Part shown: positions 12,261 to 31,374 of the stretch, piece by piece
Numbering within the stretch: position 1 is the first letter of the stretch
Layout of the letters: every line of letters begins with the position of its first letter
Source: Siphlonurus alternatus
Lineage: Eukaryota > Arthropoda > Insecta > Ephemeroptera > Siphlonuridae
Assembly (NCBI GenBank): GCA_949825025.1
Contig: OX463780.1
Span: 18,387,480-18,451,479, forward strand
Length of the DNA stretch: 64,000 nucleotides
Direction: 5' to 3'
Program-made: the position numbers and the translations under genes
Notes under the pieces: generated by a model
Database searches by the model: none
The model's input: the letters and a program-made list of their open reading frames with translations, nothing else
What the model was told of the DNA's origin: nothing

Positions 12261-13577
12261 AGATAGAAGGAGGGGTGATTAGACATAGCACTTCGGGCTT
12301 GACTAGAATTTTTTTACAAGTTTATAATAATTATAACTTATCCTTAATTATTGTACACACGTATTTGAAAGATTTCGAATTATTTTTATCTACAACTTTA
12401 ACATATTATAGATATTATAAAAATGTTTTCAATTAATTTAAATAAAATCAATATATTTATTTTTTTATTTTATGTGTTATGTCACATACGTACTTTATTT
12501 TTGTGTGACTAGAACATCCCTTATATCTACATAACAAGTTAGCTATATTCATGAGAAAATAAATAACAAATGAAAGTGATTGAACGACAATGAGGACCTC
12601 CTCAGGCGACGCCAACATTGTGTCTATGGAGACGCGTGTCACACCAGTTGCATACACGCCAGGGGACGTGCTCCAGCATGCAGCGTGACGTCGACAACAA
12701 AGCATAATTGGTTCACTTCAATATGTTAAAACGGCACCAATATATTCAATTTACCATCGGAGTTGTTGCTTTATATTATATGAAAATAATATAATTTAAT
12801 TTAAATATTGTAAGGCTCGTATTTTTTTAACTAATAAAAGTTTTTTCTATATAAAGAAGCACATAAAAGTTTGAATTAATTCTAAAAATTAAACATTACG
12901 AAATAAACAACAAGATTTATTGCTTCAGTATGTAAAATTCTTTACGTTGGCAAACAACTACTGTGAAACGAATAGTATGGTAACTTAAGTTACGTGTATA
13001 CTTATATAATAAAGCATTGCAAAACATCCATACCTTTAACATTTTTTTCAATTTAGGAGAAATAAAACATGAATAAATAAGAAAATTTTAATTATATTGA
13101 TTATTTTTTTTAACTGCGGACTTATTTCTTATACTTATTATGAAAAATGAAAACGTTCGTATTTTCATAGGACATCACTTTATTATTAAAAAAAAATTTC
13201 TAATATATTATTATTACAAACTTTACCATGGCATAATCGTTCATCTGCATTTGTCAGTCAGGCCGGACTATTAGCATAACCAAATTACAGACAATTTGTA
13301 ACAAAAATTTCAACCATGATGTATTTATATTCTTTCCTGTATATAGATGTTCTACATCGTTACTGATGTTCTATCGTAAAATACATTTTTCATACTCGAT
13401 AAAAAAAAAAAAAAAAAAATGGGAAAAGTCAAATTTTTTTTGTCTACATCTAAAGACAATTTTGACTGATAGCTTTTGTTTTGGATCGGCAGTCACATGA
13501 TAAAAATTGCTGCTTTTTTATCTGGCAGAGTGCATTGGGGCGAGGAGGCCCCGCGGGGAATCATTTCCCCCCTCCGC

Positions 13578-13578
<1 letters not shown>

Positions 13579-13655
<77 letters not shown>
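13579..13655 (+). repeat. (TC)n microsatellite
   Basis: About 38 TC units, following a GC-rich lead (GCCCCGCGGGGAATC). Confidence 0.98.
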
Positions 13656-19506
<5,851 letters not shown>

Positions 19507-19727
19507 AAATTATTGCAACATTTCCGTTTTAACTTTAAAGTGTCACGTGTCGTGGGCCTGTTTCCGTCACACTTCCGTTTTAAAACGTTAAATCTCAATT
19601 GTTCGGGCCGCGCGGCTCAATTTCCGCTTTCTTCTCAGAGTGCTGATCTGTTCTCTCGCTAATTTCTCGCCGCCTGGCCTCGCCGTCACCCGTTCTCTCC
19701 CATCAGTGAAATACGGAGCTGGACGTG
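19507..19727 (+). repeat. Dispersed GC-richer repeat C, copy 1
   Basis: AACATTTCCGTTTTAACTTT, AGTGTCACGTGTCGTGGGCC and GGGCCGCGCGGCTCAATTTC are shared, in this order, with the reverse complement of 58994-59235. The second half (CTCTCGC, CGCCTGGCC, GAAATACGGAGCTGG) is less alike. It contains a CACGTG. No coding frame. Confidence 0.75.
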
Positions 19728-20195
19728 GGGCAATAGGAAGAGAGGATTCCGCTTTATAAAGAATTAGTAGCGAACAGTGAACTTCTTATGACCTGACGAT
19801 AAATTTATCGGACCTCGACGTATTGCTTTTACCACACCATCCATCTGTTAATAGCAAAACAATTTGTTCCAAGCTTTCTCGTATCGTTATAAATCAGTTA
19901 ACTTAGACAGGACACTTGTTATGTATTGGTTTTCATTGTGAAACGTTTTTTAAAGCTTTAATGAAGATACAGTACTCTCTCTTGCAGCTGGTACTTTGTA
20001 ATGATGATAATGGAATCGTAATTCAGAGTGACCTTAGCAGCAAGACTACAAACAATAAGTACAATTAAGATAACTTAAATTTGAACGTGATATTAAATAG
20101 TTGTTTTGCTTAAATTTAACGAATTAATGAAATTCTATAAAAGGCTTCAACAGAAAGACATTATTAACAGAATTTTTTTTTACAACCATTTGCTT

Positions 20196-20517
20196 AATGG
20201 ACAATTTGCATGACATTTTTTTATTGAAGAAATGGATAGAGGGTGCAAAGTTATGCCACTCTGAATTTTTTCAGATTTTTTAGAGACCGGGAACTATTTT
20301 TAAAAAATTATTGAAAGTTGATTTTATGACGTCACGAGGAGTCTGTCCTTAAGAAAAGGATAGGCGCTAAATGCCCGTGACGTCATAAAACTGACTTTCA
20401 ATAATTTTTTAAACATAGTTCCCGCTCTAAAAAAAAATCTGAAAAAATTCAGAGTAGCATAATTTGGTACCCTCTATCCATTTCTGCAATAAAAAAATGT
20501 CATGCAAATTGCCCATT
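20196..20517. mobile_element. MITE, palindromic, carrying two CRE palindromes
   Basis: The arms are reverse complements from AATGGACAATTTGCATGACA to TGTCATGCAAATTGCCCATT, with AGAAATGGATAGAGGGTGCA inside. Mirrored TGACGTCA octamers (20327, 20378) flank a short loop. The inner arms are shared with the 31.4- and 40.0-kb elements, but the outermost 25 bases differ, marking a distinct subfamily. Confidence 0.75.
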
Positions 20518-23189
20518 GTATAGAAATGTATTAGAAGACTTTGAAACATAAAAAATAGTACTCACAGCACAGTGCATCTCTATCAAAGAATGTCAACTTA
20601 AATAATGTTCTTTGGCTGCTTGATGACGACGCAGAAACATTATCAAAGAGCTATAAAGAGGAGCTTAATACGGGATAGTGTTCATATATTTGAAATATCC
20701 TCACCTCACAATCCCCTCACATTGCAGAGAAAAATTGTCACTCGAGGCATTTTTTGTTGACAATTCTTCTTTGTCTAAAAAACCTTCAGATGTTTGGTAA
20801 ACAGCTAAAAATTGATCATTTCATAAAAATGTATTGAAGTCGCTCATTTTGTGAACACCAAAGTTCTCTCTAATTAGCTTTGAACTTTTTTTTTTTTTTT
20901 TTTGAGAAGGGGATGTGTTAAATATTGACGTGTGAGTTATGATGTTTCACCCCCATGCGACAAGCAGGGTTCTTAATATAATGATTCCAGTGCGTTCATT
21001 ATAGGAAATATTGAGTCTGCTTTGAAATATCTCTACAGCTCGCATCACTAATCATCATCTTGCTTATATTACTGTTAGTTTAACGCTCATGCAGGCAGAC
21101 ACGGCAGCTTCATGGTTGTTTTAGACAATTAAGCAACATGTTGAAACATAAATATTAATTTTGAATTTAACAGAACAAGGAATCATGCATGGAAAAGAAG
21201 GCTAAAAAACTAAAAATGTTATTGTTTTTTCCATTCAAGAAATCTGTCTTTAAAATTTTGTCTCAGTAGTTTATAAGTACGTAAATTAAAAAGTTTAGTC
21301 ATGAAATTAAATATTTTTTAGTTCTAACTGGAAATGATGTGACGTTAAAAATAAAATGAGACCTTTCTGTTAAAACAAAAGAAACTAAAATAACATCACC
21401 TCATGCATTGATATACCACTGGATGCATGTTGTATTTCACACACTCAATACTTACTGTACGGCATGAAAGTTAATAAAAAATTAATGTATTTCGTGACAT
21501 TGTGTCTAGTCAACTTTCTATAAGGCGTCTGTCACGCAACGTTTGAATGACAGGTTTTTAATGATAGCAATAAATGATTTTTTAAATCGCGACAGTTAAA
21601 AAAATGTTAGTATTTCCTGTTGCTGTAAATATTTATCTATACATCAACGTCATTTTGATATAAAATTTAATTGTTTTGCTCCCCCTTCTTTCTGTATTAT
21701 TTGTCTCATAATAAACTGTATTTTTTTAATTTTGTTTAGTTTTAGATTTATGTGAATCATCATTACACATCATGCACATGGATCATGTAATTTTATTACC
21801 TTGAAATAAAGAAATTTTATATCTTGTTTGATTTTATGCTTCTATACAATACGCAATATTATATGCATTATAGTGAAAGCCAAAGTTAATTTCAAACGCA
21901 TTACGGTCGCGTGTTTGCTGCTAATAAAGAGTATAATAGAAAAAGTACCACAGTCGGTTCTGTCATTTACCTCACTTATATGTGCTGTTTTACTGACAAA
22001 AAAGTTTTCGTTGTTATAAAAAGAACTTCTAGATTGACTTGACTCACGCTGTTACTTTATCAAAGTAATTTCTTAACCCAAAAATGGCATACTGTAAATA
22101 ATGAGCCACTAATTTCTTAGGGATTTGTTTACACACCATACAAAAATATCAAAATTGAGTTTCTGCTTTGAATTTTTTTTCTGTATTTTATATAGTCAGC
22201 TGTTTCTTGAAAATACTTAATAATGGATAGCTGTTATCATCAGGCCTATTCGTTGCAGGTACACACCAAGATTTACCCATGTAGTTTGTCTCAAGTGGCA
22301 ATTCGCTATACATACTTGTTTTATTGACCGAACGGCAGTTGGTCTTACTTAATTGTTAGTAACGAGCCCGCAAAACGCACTGTGGCATATAATAACTTGA
22401 CATTATCATGGACTTGATAATACCTAATTAAGCATAAAATCAGTTCTAGTTTTGTGGTCATTTTGAGTTGACATAAAGAATGCGCTACATTAATAATATT
22501 AATATGTCTTTAGAAGCTAATAAAATGAATATTTTCGTACTGCCTTATTAAATTAAGTAAACGATGAGAAAGCCGCATATGGCTTCTCAGAATAATCTCC
22601 AAGTACCCAAAAATAATGTTTAATTAATAATTAAGCACATGTTAATGTCAAATTATACTTACCACAAGACAGTGCGTTTTGCGGGTTCATGGGTTCCCCG
22701 AATACGTCACATGGAACGCCGCGGCCATACGATGACCATCTGCCGAACTTGAGACAACCTGGGTAGAAATATCTTGGTACACACGTGCCATCTTACCTCG
22801 CGTGTCAGTCCGCCACGTGTCTCAGCATTGCGTGTGGGCCCGGTGTGGTGACGTCACAATCTACCTGTTTTTTCACAAGACGCTAAAACAAATGTTGACC
22901 GTGAAATAATTACAGGTAGGACTGGTTGCAGCAAACAAGGGGTAATTAACACTCGTATCAGGGCAGAGGCAGCACGGGCTACAAGATTATATGTAATTAT
23001 CATCAAATTTGCATATATTATCTCGACACGTGTTGCTACAAAGTGCACTGCTACCACTTCCGCTTATAGTCATGTATAATATCAATTACATTACTGCAAA
23101 TGTATTCAGTTGTTATTATGGGGAAAAAATGTCTAATATTAGCAAGCGCCATGAGTAACTTGTTAAATTATAATATTATATTTTCTGAT
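20518..23189. other. AT-rich, no gene seen
   Basis: Only the regulatory-looking patch at 22.68-22.87 kb stands out. Confidence 0.4.
22849..22856. promoter_or_regulatory. CRE palindrome in GC-rich patch with E-boxes
   Basis: GGTGACGTCACAA follows CACACGTGCC, CCACGTGTC and CGCGTGTC within 70 bases. The clustering of CACGTG and TGACGTCA in a non-repetitive patch (22,680-22,870) suggests regulatory DNA. Confidence 0.4.
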
Positions 23190-23376
23190 AACGGATCTGT
23201 TATATTCGTGTAATATCTTGCTTATCTGTATCGTATCGCGTCATTAGCGCTCGTGTCTTACAAATCGTTTTGCCGGCCAATCTGTTTGTTCACAGGTCTC
23301 CAATGAAAGTAATTGTCGGTGCCACGCAAACGTCTCATTTGTGACAGTCGCTCTGGCCACTGACTCAAGTAACAAC
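23190..23376 (+). repeat. Dispersed repeat D, copy 1
   Basis: About 187 bp nearly identical to the reverse complement of 33453-33640: TATTCGTGTAATATCTTGCT, GCGTCATTAGCGCTCGTGTC and CAGGTCTCCAATGAAAGTAA are shared. This is the most similar of the four dispersed pairs, with roughly one difference in twenty by eye. Confidence 0.8.
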
Positions 23377-26300
23377 ACTCCATTATTGCCTCCCTGTATG
23401 TTTTTTTACTTGCTATGATTTAAGTCTGCTCTTAACTCGGCTCTTGCCACCACTTTCCCCTCCCCAAAAATCCTTCTTTACCCCCTAGTAGTTTGTGACA
23501 CGATCCAATAGTCACAATTCAATAGATACACAAATATTATATAAATGTACTCTGATGTAGAGTTTTGAGACAACTATTTAACTTATGCAATAATTTATTT
23601 TGTATTGTAATTGATTTTGATCAAATACATGACAGTGAAAACATTTATTTTATGTGATTCCCACATGTTACATACAATCAGTTGGCATCAGGTGATACTA
23701 TAACAGTCCTTTAAAGAAAAAAACACAACGGGGTTGCGAATTGTAGTTATACCAAAATATATTATATGATTATACTGTACAAACGCTTATTAAATGACTT
23801 ACAGACTTACAAATGACTTCAAATGTGATTTTATTACATAGATTTTTGTATCTATATGTATAGTATAGTTTTTCTAATATTAGATACTATAACTATATTT
23901 TCACATTTCAGGAAATCTTTGACCACATTATTATTACTTTTATTACTATTTTTATGTTCTAAAAGATGCTCTTTGTGAATTAGAAAGAAAGAAAAAAAAA
24001 AAAGTACAATTTATACCTTTAGCATGATCGTAAATCAGAGAACAAGATATAATGTTTTTTCTATAAAAGTATTGTATGGTGGATCATGAAATGATGAGTT
24101 ATGGTGTAAGTTATAGTGTGGCCAGCAATCCTGCCTTTAGTTTATATCGCGGGGGGAAGAAACATCGTAACTTTCTCTATTTCTTCGATTCTTTTTTATG
24201 GGCTGTTAACAATGCCTCAGAATATGTGAGACGTTTTATCTTTCATCTCCCCAAGCTGCAACAGGGGAGAAGATGATTACTGCAGGCGTCATTTACCGAG
24301 CTCGAGACCAAAGAATTGCATCGAGATAACGGAGGCACGCAACATTCACATGCCAGAGGATCATGCTAATGGTATGCGTAAGGAAGCGTCAACTAAACCA
24401 CATCAGATACCAATATGTGACCTTAGATCTTAGATCAGCAATATATAATATGTTCGTGCATTTACATACATATTTTTGTTTGCACTGTGCAATCTGAAGA
24501 AAAAACAGAAGACAACAAGTTTTTATGTATAATCAAACAATTAATAAGTGTAAATTTGAGTTACAAATCATTTGCCAAAACATTTTCCCTTGAGTTTAGT
24601 CAACTTGCTTAGCATTCAAATGTAAAGTTTATTATTATAAACACGCTGCTTGGTAAATGACGTTTCAAGCCTTCGGGTTTGCTTTTGACAATAAACAATT
24701 TGCCTATAACCTTATATGGAAAAGAAAACAGAATTTGCTTCTTGGCTGCATAACTTACAAACTTGTTGAACTTCAATATTTATCGTGTAACTACGCGGTC
24801 GTGTCATCAGCACATTCCCCCAATATGAACCCCTCGAGTAAAGAACGATTCTTGCATGCAGGTGCGCAGCCTCGCCCGACCGCAGATTTTATCCCACACT
24901 GAATTGAAAAGAGGCTTACCAAACTACATTGTATTTCAACTCGATATAGGATATTATACGAAAAACGTGAGATTTATTTGAATAGATTTTTTTCGATTTA
25001 TCACCCCTCAATTTTTATATGTATTGTTCAATGATGCAATTATTAACAGTAAAAAAGTAAAAAAAAAATATTTAGTGTAAGCGCATTATAAGTGTAGTAA
25101 TAACTAATTACAATTTTGAATGATATAAAATTTTAAATCAGTTTTAAGTATATCTAATTAACATCACCTGCGAACAAAGTGTTTCAGTTGACTTCACAAA
25201 TGACTTCAACCCCTCTCTTTTTAACATGTAATGAACTGAAGGAAAAGCGGAAGGGCTCATTAAATAGCAGGGAAAAGCTTATTATTGACATTATTAAAAA
25301 ATCGTGGATAAAAAGTTAAAATTTGTAGTTTTATTTACAATAGAGCGCGTATATTCATTAGCTCTATCATATTTCCTGGTTTCACCCCCTTTATTACAGG
25401 GAGTTACATTCCCCCTAACTTGCACCTGCCACCTGTTCCTAAACAGCTGATCTCGGTAATTAGCAACTTGCCTTGTGGGGATCCCCTTGTGACGTCACAT
25501 TCCTGTATCTCCTCGCGGTAAATTAGTCAAATTAATCTTAACGCATGACTTCATCATAATTAGAATAATTTTTAGATTTGAATACTGTATAGATTTCTTT
25601 TATATATAAAATTTAATTAATTATTTTACAGTTGAGTTCTTTCTTCAAGATATTTAATCTCCAAAAAGAATTTATTCAGCTTCACATGAATATTATAAAG
25701 ATTATAATGCGGTAGCTCTTTATGTATATTTTTTTTTCTTGAGAGATTTTTGTTAAGTATTGTTAAGTAAAATTAAAATTACATCCGATGGAATTCATAT
25801 TCGATATTATGGATTATATTTTTTTAAGGATAACTTATAATGATGTATGACATTATTTATATTGTAATACTCTCTTTGGTAAAATAATCTTTTAAGAACT
25901 TGATTAATTTTTTATTTCAATACAAAATACTTGTGGAAGGGGGGGAAGAGAAGTACAGTAGTAAGATAATTTGTTTATAATTTCATATCATGCTATAGTA
26001 ACGATAAATTAATGCTACATTATAATATTTTTATGATTTTGCATTGAAAATAAGTATGAGCTTTCTTATAATTGTGATGCACGTGCTTATTCGTTTTGCT
26101 AACAAAGAATAATTATTGAATGATATAGTTAAATGCATAATGTACGTATATTTTTCTCTATATAGTTAATTGAATATAAATATTATAAATATTTACTGCA
26201 ATGTACAGTGACTAAAGAGCGCACGACATCTTCTCGTATCTCTACACGTTGAATGCTTTGATATAGCGAGTGTCTTTCCGCGGTCACTGCACCCTCCCTT

Positions 26301-28774
26301 TACTATTATAGGGGTTGGTCGCTGCAAGCTTCTTTCTTTACTCTGGCGATCAGTGTCTAAGGTTGATGCAAGTGCCTTGATTAAAAAATATCGCTCTATT
26401 GTGATGAGCTTGTTATGATGATTGGTTCTGTTTAACTGTGTCTGTATATCTGTATGTCGGTAGCAACTCTCGATGATAATAATATAATGCGGATTTTTAT
26501 ACTGTATAATATTCTCTGAATCAGGTAGGGATATAATTTCAAATATATTGAAGTTTTATTTTTTAAAAAGCCTACTACAGGATAAAATTTATTTCAAAAT
26601 TGACTGCTTGTGCAATATAAAAGATTATTTATTGCATAAAATTGACCATCACAATTCCTATTCAATATTCTGCACTTAAAATGCAAATTCCCTAAAATTT
26701 TAAAATTCAAAGTCACTATCAAACCTCAACAGGCTGGACATTTCTTTCAAGCGCCATTCAAATCTGCGGTCAATGTATTTCAAATCCGATTGCACCGACA
26801 TACTTGCTGCATTTCAATTAAGATTTACTCTAACCATATAGTGGCTCTATATTTGCAGCTTATAATGGAAATTTCCCTTTGAAAACTCAATAATGGACAG
26901 GATTAAGATTAACGATAGAAAAATCTTCGAGTTGCCAGCCAATAAAAATGTAAATATTTCTCCTTGTCTGTTACAAATGACATTGGGGATTGTAAATTTA
27001 TAGAAATATTAGTCTTGAAAATGTCAACTATAATATAGATACTATATTATAATACATTTTCTTGCTTTTAAAATAGTTACGTAATATTAAATTGGAACAA
27101 GCAAATTAAAAATATTTAATCATCTTTTATATTTTGCACGTTTAATTTGGCAAAATGCACTAAATGCAAATTTTCTTTATAAATAATTATATATTTTTAC
27201 TGCTTCACATAAACTTCTGATAGCGGTGGTAATAAATTTAGGTATCTGCAAATTAATTCGTCATGATAATGGAACGTGCTTGCAAATACGTCAGACCAAG
27301 CAATTAGACTACTCCCCGTGACCCCTCCTCGTACGTGCCCTGTAAGCCAACACGCTCCGGCGATCTCTGATTCAATTACGTGTCTCCTTGGATGTCTAGC
27401 AAGTGACTTCAGTGTAGAGTGATTTACATATTCAGGATGTAAATATTTGATGTCCCTTTTCAGTGGAAATGACCGTCATAAAGAGCTACAGTGAGTGAGC
27501 TGTAATTAAATAATTTTAGAGCATTTAAAAAACATTGCGAAATTTAAATCTCATATAAAATAGTTTAAGCATTTTTTTATGTAACGTATTAAATTTACCT
27601 TTGAATATTTTGCAAATAACTTCATAAAAAAATTTTAATACTCTAGTGTTTATATTTAATAAAATATAAATATCTGATTGCATTTATTTAGAAGGGAATT
27701 TCATGTATTTGAGGTTTAAATTAATCTAGATAATCAAAATGATAACTTTATACGTATAGAATTTTGAATAAGCCTTACAAATTATATCATCAATCAATCT
27801 ATTTCATTGATTGAATTTCAATTCATCCGACAGAGGTTATTCAAAATTTAAATTATATTTATTTCCGTTTATTTAAATTTTTAGCGTTGTTTTATATTAA
27901 TTTCTGATAGAATAAAATGCACTAACTTTACACACGGCAATATGTTGATTACGAAGGTAACGTCTAGTTTGCTGTAGAGATCAACAATGCCTCTGGGAGT
28001 TATTATGGCCAGCTTCTATTATTGTAACCATCGCCTAGCGGCTACCAGAGCCCCGCGAGTGCTGCACTTACTGCCGGGGTGCAGGACAAAAGATCAGGGG
28101 GAGGGTGGCATTGTGGAGGGTGCGCTTTGATTCTCCCCCTCTAGGGAGAGCCGTGCGAATTCTTTTCTAACCCTTATAGTAAAGAAGTATTGTTTTACCA
28201 ATATAAACTATATTTGATGAAATATATATTTAGTATATATATTTTTAAAAGTAATGCTATAATTTTTTTTTTTGGCTTTAATTATTGAAAAGCTCGAACC
28301 TTTATTTTTAAATTAATATTACTTTATTAAAAAAAAATATTTTTTATTAATTTCATTGAGAATTTTCTTCTATTTTTCTGATAATTTTAATAATTATTGA
28401 TTAATTTTATTGATACTGCTAACAGTACTATATTACCTTTTTTTTCTATCCAGTTTTTCAAATCACATTATTTCAACAATATACAAGCTTAAAATTTCCC
28501 CCAGTAAAAAATGACCATACACCCCTAGCTCGTTTCTCATCTGACCCCTCTAAAATATAAATCTTATTTTGTTAGATTAGAATTGGCTCATCAGCTAGTT
28601 TATTATAATGTATACAATGGATGGTTCTACATTAGATATTCTGTTTTATTCTGATTAAAGATTGCTCTTGCACAAAGTACAATACTAATATAATTACGAT
28701 TATTTGCTTAGAGATGTGTTCTAGATGAATTGAAATAAAATCACTGAACAAATAAATTCATAAAATCTTTTTAG
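23377..28774. other. AT-rich, no gene seen
   Basis: Five kilobases 3' of the three-exon gene. Small GC-richer spots lie at 24.1-24.4, 25.4-25.5, 26.2-26.35, 27.28-27.4 and 27.99-28.16 kb. No repeat pairing or exon evidence was found. Confidence 0.4.
25490..25497. promoter_or_regulatory. CRE palindrome TGACGTCA
   Basis: TTGTGACGTCACATT in a GC-richer patch at 25,380-25,520. No MITE arms were seen around it. Confidence 0.35.
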
Positions 28775-28785
28775 TTTATTTTATT
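28775..28785 (-). terminator. Polyadenylation signals (two overlapping AATAAA)
   Basis: On the minus strand AATAAAATAAA holds two overlapping AATAAA hexamers (28785-28780 and 28780-28775), about 280 bases past the TAG of the three-exon gene. In AT-rich DNA such hexamers arise by chance, so the assignment rests on position and strand. Confidence 0.35.
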
Positions 28786-29056
28786 TGCAAATATATAAAT
28801 TATAATTTTAATTGTTCTATATAGTCCCAGCTAATTATAAGGAAGGCATAAAATATGAAATAAAAACAATAATTTTTGAAATCACACATATAATTTTCAA
28901 ATAATAGAAAATTTTACATCATAAATATAATGACACTAGAATATTATGAAATATACGCAGACAATGCAGAAATATGGTACAAAATATGCAGCAGCAAACA
29001 CGAAAAGCTGACGTTACGGCAGGGTGCTTAAAGCGATCATGATGACGCGGGGACGT
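28786..29056 (-). other. Putative 3' UTR of the three-exon gene
   Basis: Composition falls from GC-rich to strongly AT-rich within about 60 bases of the stop codon, as is common for arthropod 3' UTRs. No repeat or other element was recognised here. Confidence 0.35.
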
Positions 29057-29143
29057 CTAGGTGCTGACGATGCTGATGGTGGTGCCCGCCAGTTCAAACT
29101 GCAGCGATATCCTCCCGCCCGTCAGACGAGCAGCCCTCGAACC
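29057..29143 (-). CDS. Exon 3 (C-terminal 28 codons and stop)
   Basis: 87 bases after the acceptor CCTCCAG, read in phase 0 from exon 2 and closed by TAG at 29059-29057. A branch-point-like TACTAAT lies at 29170-29164, about 25 bases before the acceptor. It was found by following the phase of exon 2, and it gives a terminal peptide (GSRAARLTGG, then RISLQFELAG) in a local GC peak that ends near the stop codon. Intron 2 is 808 bp. Confidence 0.65.
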   Translation of the reverse strand, partial: GSRAARLTGGRISLQFELAGTTISIVST

Positions 29144-31095
29144 CTGGAGGTACCAATACTTTAATTAGTAAGTATAATTAATAACTACGAATGTAGGCTA
29201 ACAGTGGACATGCAGGTCATATTGTTGCAATTTTCAATTAATTATTGTCAATATTCATAGTAACTTTGTTTTTTAATAATCTTTTATGTCATAATTTTAT
29301 ATATATATATATATATAATATTTGAAAAGTATAAACATACATATGTGATTAAAATTTGTGATATAATAAGTGAAACGTGTGTGATAAAAGTTCTACGATA
29401 AAAGTTACGTACCTCAAGAGACTATGCTATTGGACTATATATGTGTAAACAGTAAAACTTATGTATGCAATATTATTAATTTTGTATTTGATGTTATGTG
29501 TAAGAATGGCTGTCAGGCCAAACATCGCCTAATAAAGAAATTTCTATTCTATATCTGAGCCATTGCTGTGAGGAGAGATTGATCACCCCACGATACAAAG
29601 TCAAGGATCGTACCATGAAAGTATAATCAAGAAAATTATCCATCGATGATATAATATTAAAAACTAATGTGGAAGCATTCACAGGAAAGATTTTTAAATT
29701 AGAAGGCTCGATGAAATCCCTGCTGAATACGATAAATAAAAATAAAGCCCCTGAGCAATTGCTAATATTTTTGATGTTGTATTTTTTCTTAGTCTATTTT
29801 TAAGAACTACATGAGGTTGAAAATTTGTTATTTTAGAAACTTTAGATTTTAAATTGCATGATGGAGTATTAAGAACAATATGCCGTCATAATTAATTCAA
29901 ACACTAAACACCAACAATACTAACTGCTACAAGAGCCTAGTGTGAGCTTACCGGAGGAGGTTTGATGCCAACTGCTGTCGTGCTTGCCGGTACGATGTTC
30001 GCCGGTAAGATGTTTGCCGGAGCGGCGGGCTTGGAGGGGAGGCGCGGTGCAGACAGCTCGGACGGGGGTGCGGCGGTGACGCGGGGGTCCTGCTGCGTCC
30101 TTGCTGGGGTGCTCGGGGTGAGCACCACGAAGCTGCTGGTCCCTGCCTGCTGGCCACCAGGGGCTGCAGTGCTGGCGGAGCCTGCATGGACACCAACATA
30201 GAATCAGGGGTCGTTGTTCACAACTTCCTAAGTTAGGTGGCAGGTTTACGGTTTCTACTTTTTACTTAAGTGCATAGAACAACCATACCAATTATAAAAT
30301 ACGTAAAATATAATGTTTGTCTTTGAAATATAGTTAGCTACATTTTCATGATGTAATAGATTAATTTTTATTACTATGGAGTTGATGATTTTATAAATAA
30401 GGAAATTTCTAAATATTTCTTATCAAAGTATATTATACATATAAGTTAAAAATAAAATGAAAACAAACAATAAATAATAACAACAAATTTATTGACTTTT
30501 CCTTGAATAAAATTTGTGCCTTTTAAAACACAGATTCACCTTACAAAGGATAACAATTTTAATAGCATAAAATTACAGTTAGTGTAAATTTTAAATTTTT
30601 TATTATTTATAAATCGAGCTAGGCATAAAATAAGGTACTGTCATAGGGATGTGGAAGCAGTTTCCCTAACATACAATATATACAACTCGATAAAATGTGG
30701 GCAAAGTGCTCGTAAAGAACAATTTTTTCAAACAGAAATTAGTATTATTATTAATAATATGTTAATGACGAATAACGAATTTTGATAAAAAAATTGTTCA
30801 ATTAAATTTAATATCATCAAAATAATTAAAAATTACAATTGTTAGTTTTCGCGATCATGAGCTAATCTCTCACACGATCAACTGTTGCCTCATCTCACAC
30901 GTCTCGCGACTCACCTGCAGCTGGTGGGGGCGGCGGGGGTGGCTGGTTGGCGGCCCTTCCCCCGTGGAGCGGCGCGCCCCCCGCGATGAGCGCGTGCAGC
31001 ACGTGGTACAGGTCTCGCAGCAGCCGCTCCAGTCGCCGGTAGTTGAGCTCCGTCTCCGCAGCGTCCACGCCGGGCAGGTAGAAGGGTAGGGCCAT
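29057..31095 (-). CDS. Three-exon gene, 165-aa protein of unknown function
   Basis: The coding sequence is a join on the minus strand of 31095-30915, 30181-29952 and 29143-29057. Every junction has GT...AG borders and the phases agree: exon 1 ends after one base of a Gly codon, exon 2 supplies the other two, exon 2 ends in phase 0 and exon 3 reads on to a TAG. The product would have 165 residues. Residues 17-37 form a leucine-rich amphipathic helix (Leu22, Leu25, Leu29, Val32, Leu36 on a heptad spacing; LERLL at 22-26 matches LxxLL). Seven prolines follow at 52-58. Residues 62-137 are a low-complexity Pro/Ala/Ser/Thr linker. The C-terminal 28 residues end in GRISLQFELAGTTISIV plus Ser-Thr, which looks beta-prone. 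The start ATG has G at -3 and G at +4. I do not recognise the family. Coiled-coil or adaptor behaviour is inference only; the splice model is the firm part. Confidence 0.7.
29952..30181 (-). CDS. Exon 2 (Pro/Ala/Ser/Thr-rich linker)
   Basis: 230 bases beginning after an acceptor ending TCCATGCAG and ending at the donor CCG|GTAAGC (intron from 29951). It starts with two bases completing a Gly codon and encodes 76 further codons, including repeated ANILPANIVPA-like segments. Intron 1 is 733 bp. The GC-rich open frame stops abruptly at both splice sites, as expected for a real internal exon. A competing frame is open, but it does not join exon 3 in phase. Confidence 0.7.
30915..31095 (-). CDS. 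Exon 1 (start codon, leucine-rich helix, polyproline)
   Basis: 181 bases: 60 codons plus the first base of a glycine codon. The donor is CAG|GTGAGT, with the intron beginning at 30914. The exon is far more GC-rich than its surroundings. Two other frames are also open across it, but only this one joins in frame to exons 2 and 3. It encodes MALPFYLPGV at the start and the run of seven prolines near its end. Confidence 0.7.
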
Positions 31096-31235
31096 CGCTG
31101 CTGGTGGTGGTGGTGCACACTGAGCGACTGAACGTTGACTGAGGGCTGGGGGGCCGAGTAGACTCGAGGACGGAGGGGCGCGCAGCCGTGTGACGTCACC
31201 ACCAATCAGCGAGCGTGTTCCGCACCCCGAGTGTC
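31096..31235 (-). promoter_or_regulatory. Probable promoter/5' UTR of the three-exon gene
   Basis: Immediately upstream of the ATG is a CpG-rich stretch in otherwise AT-rich DNA. On the minus strand it holds an inverted CCAAT box (GCTGATTGG, about 31210-31202), a CRE palindrome TGACGTCA at 31198-31191, then several TCAGT motifs resembling the arthropod initiator about 10-30 bases before the ATG. No TATA box is evident. The CCAAT-then-CRE order is typical of promoters. Which TCAGT, if any, is the start site cannot be told from sequence. Confidence 0.5.
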
Positions 31236-31374
31236 AACAATATCACGTGATAAAAGGAGTTTTTTTTTATTGAAACTTATAATACTCAATCATTTGATTT
31301 AGCATTTGAGACTTTAATTTTTAAATAATTTAAGTACATTTTTAACGAATTCAAAAAAGAAGAAAAAAAAAATG

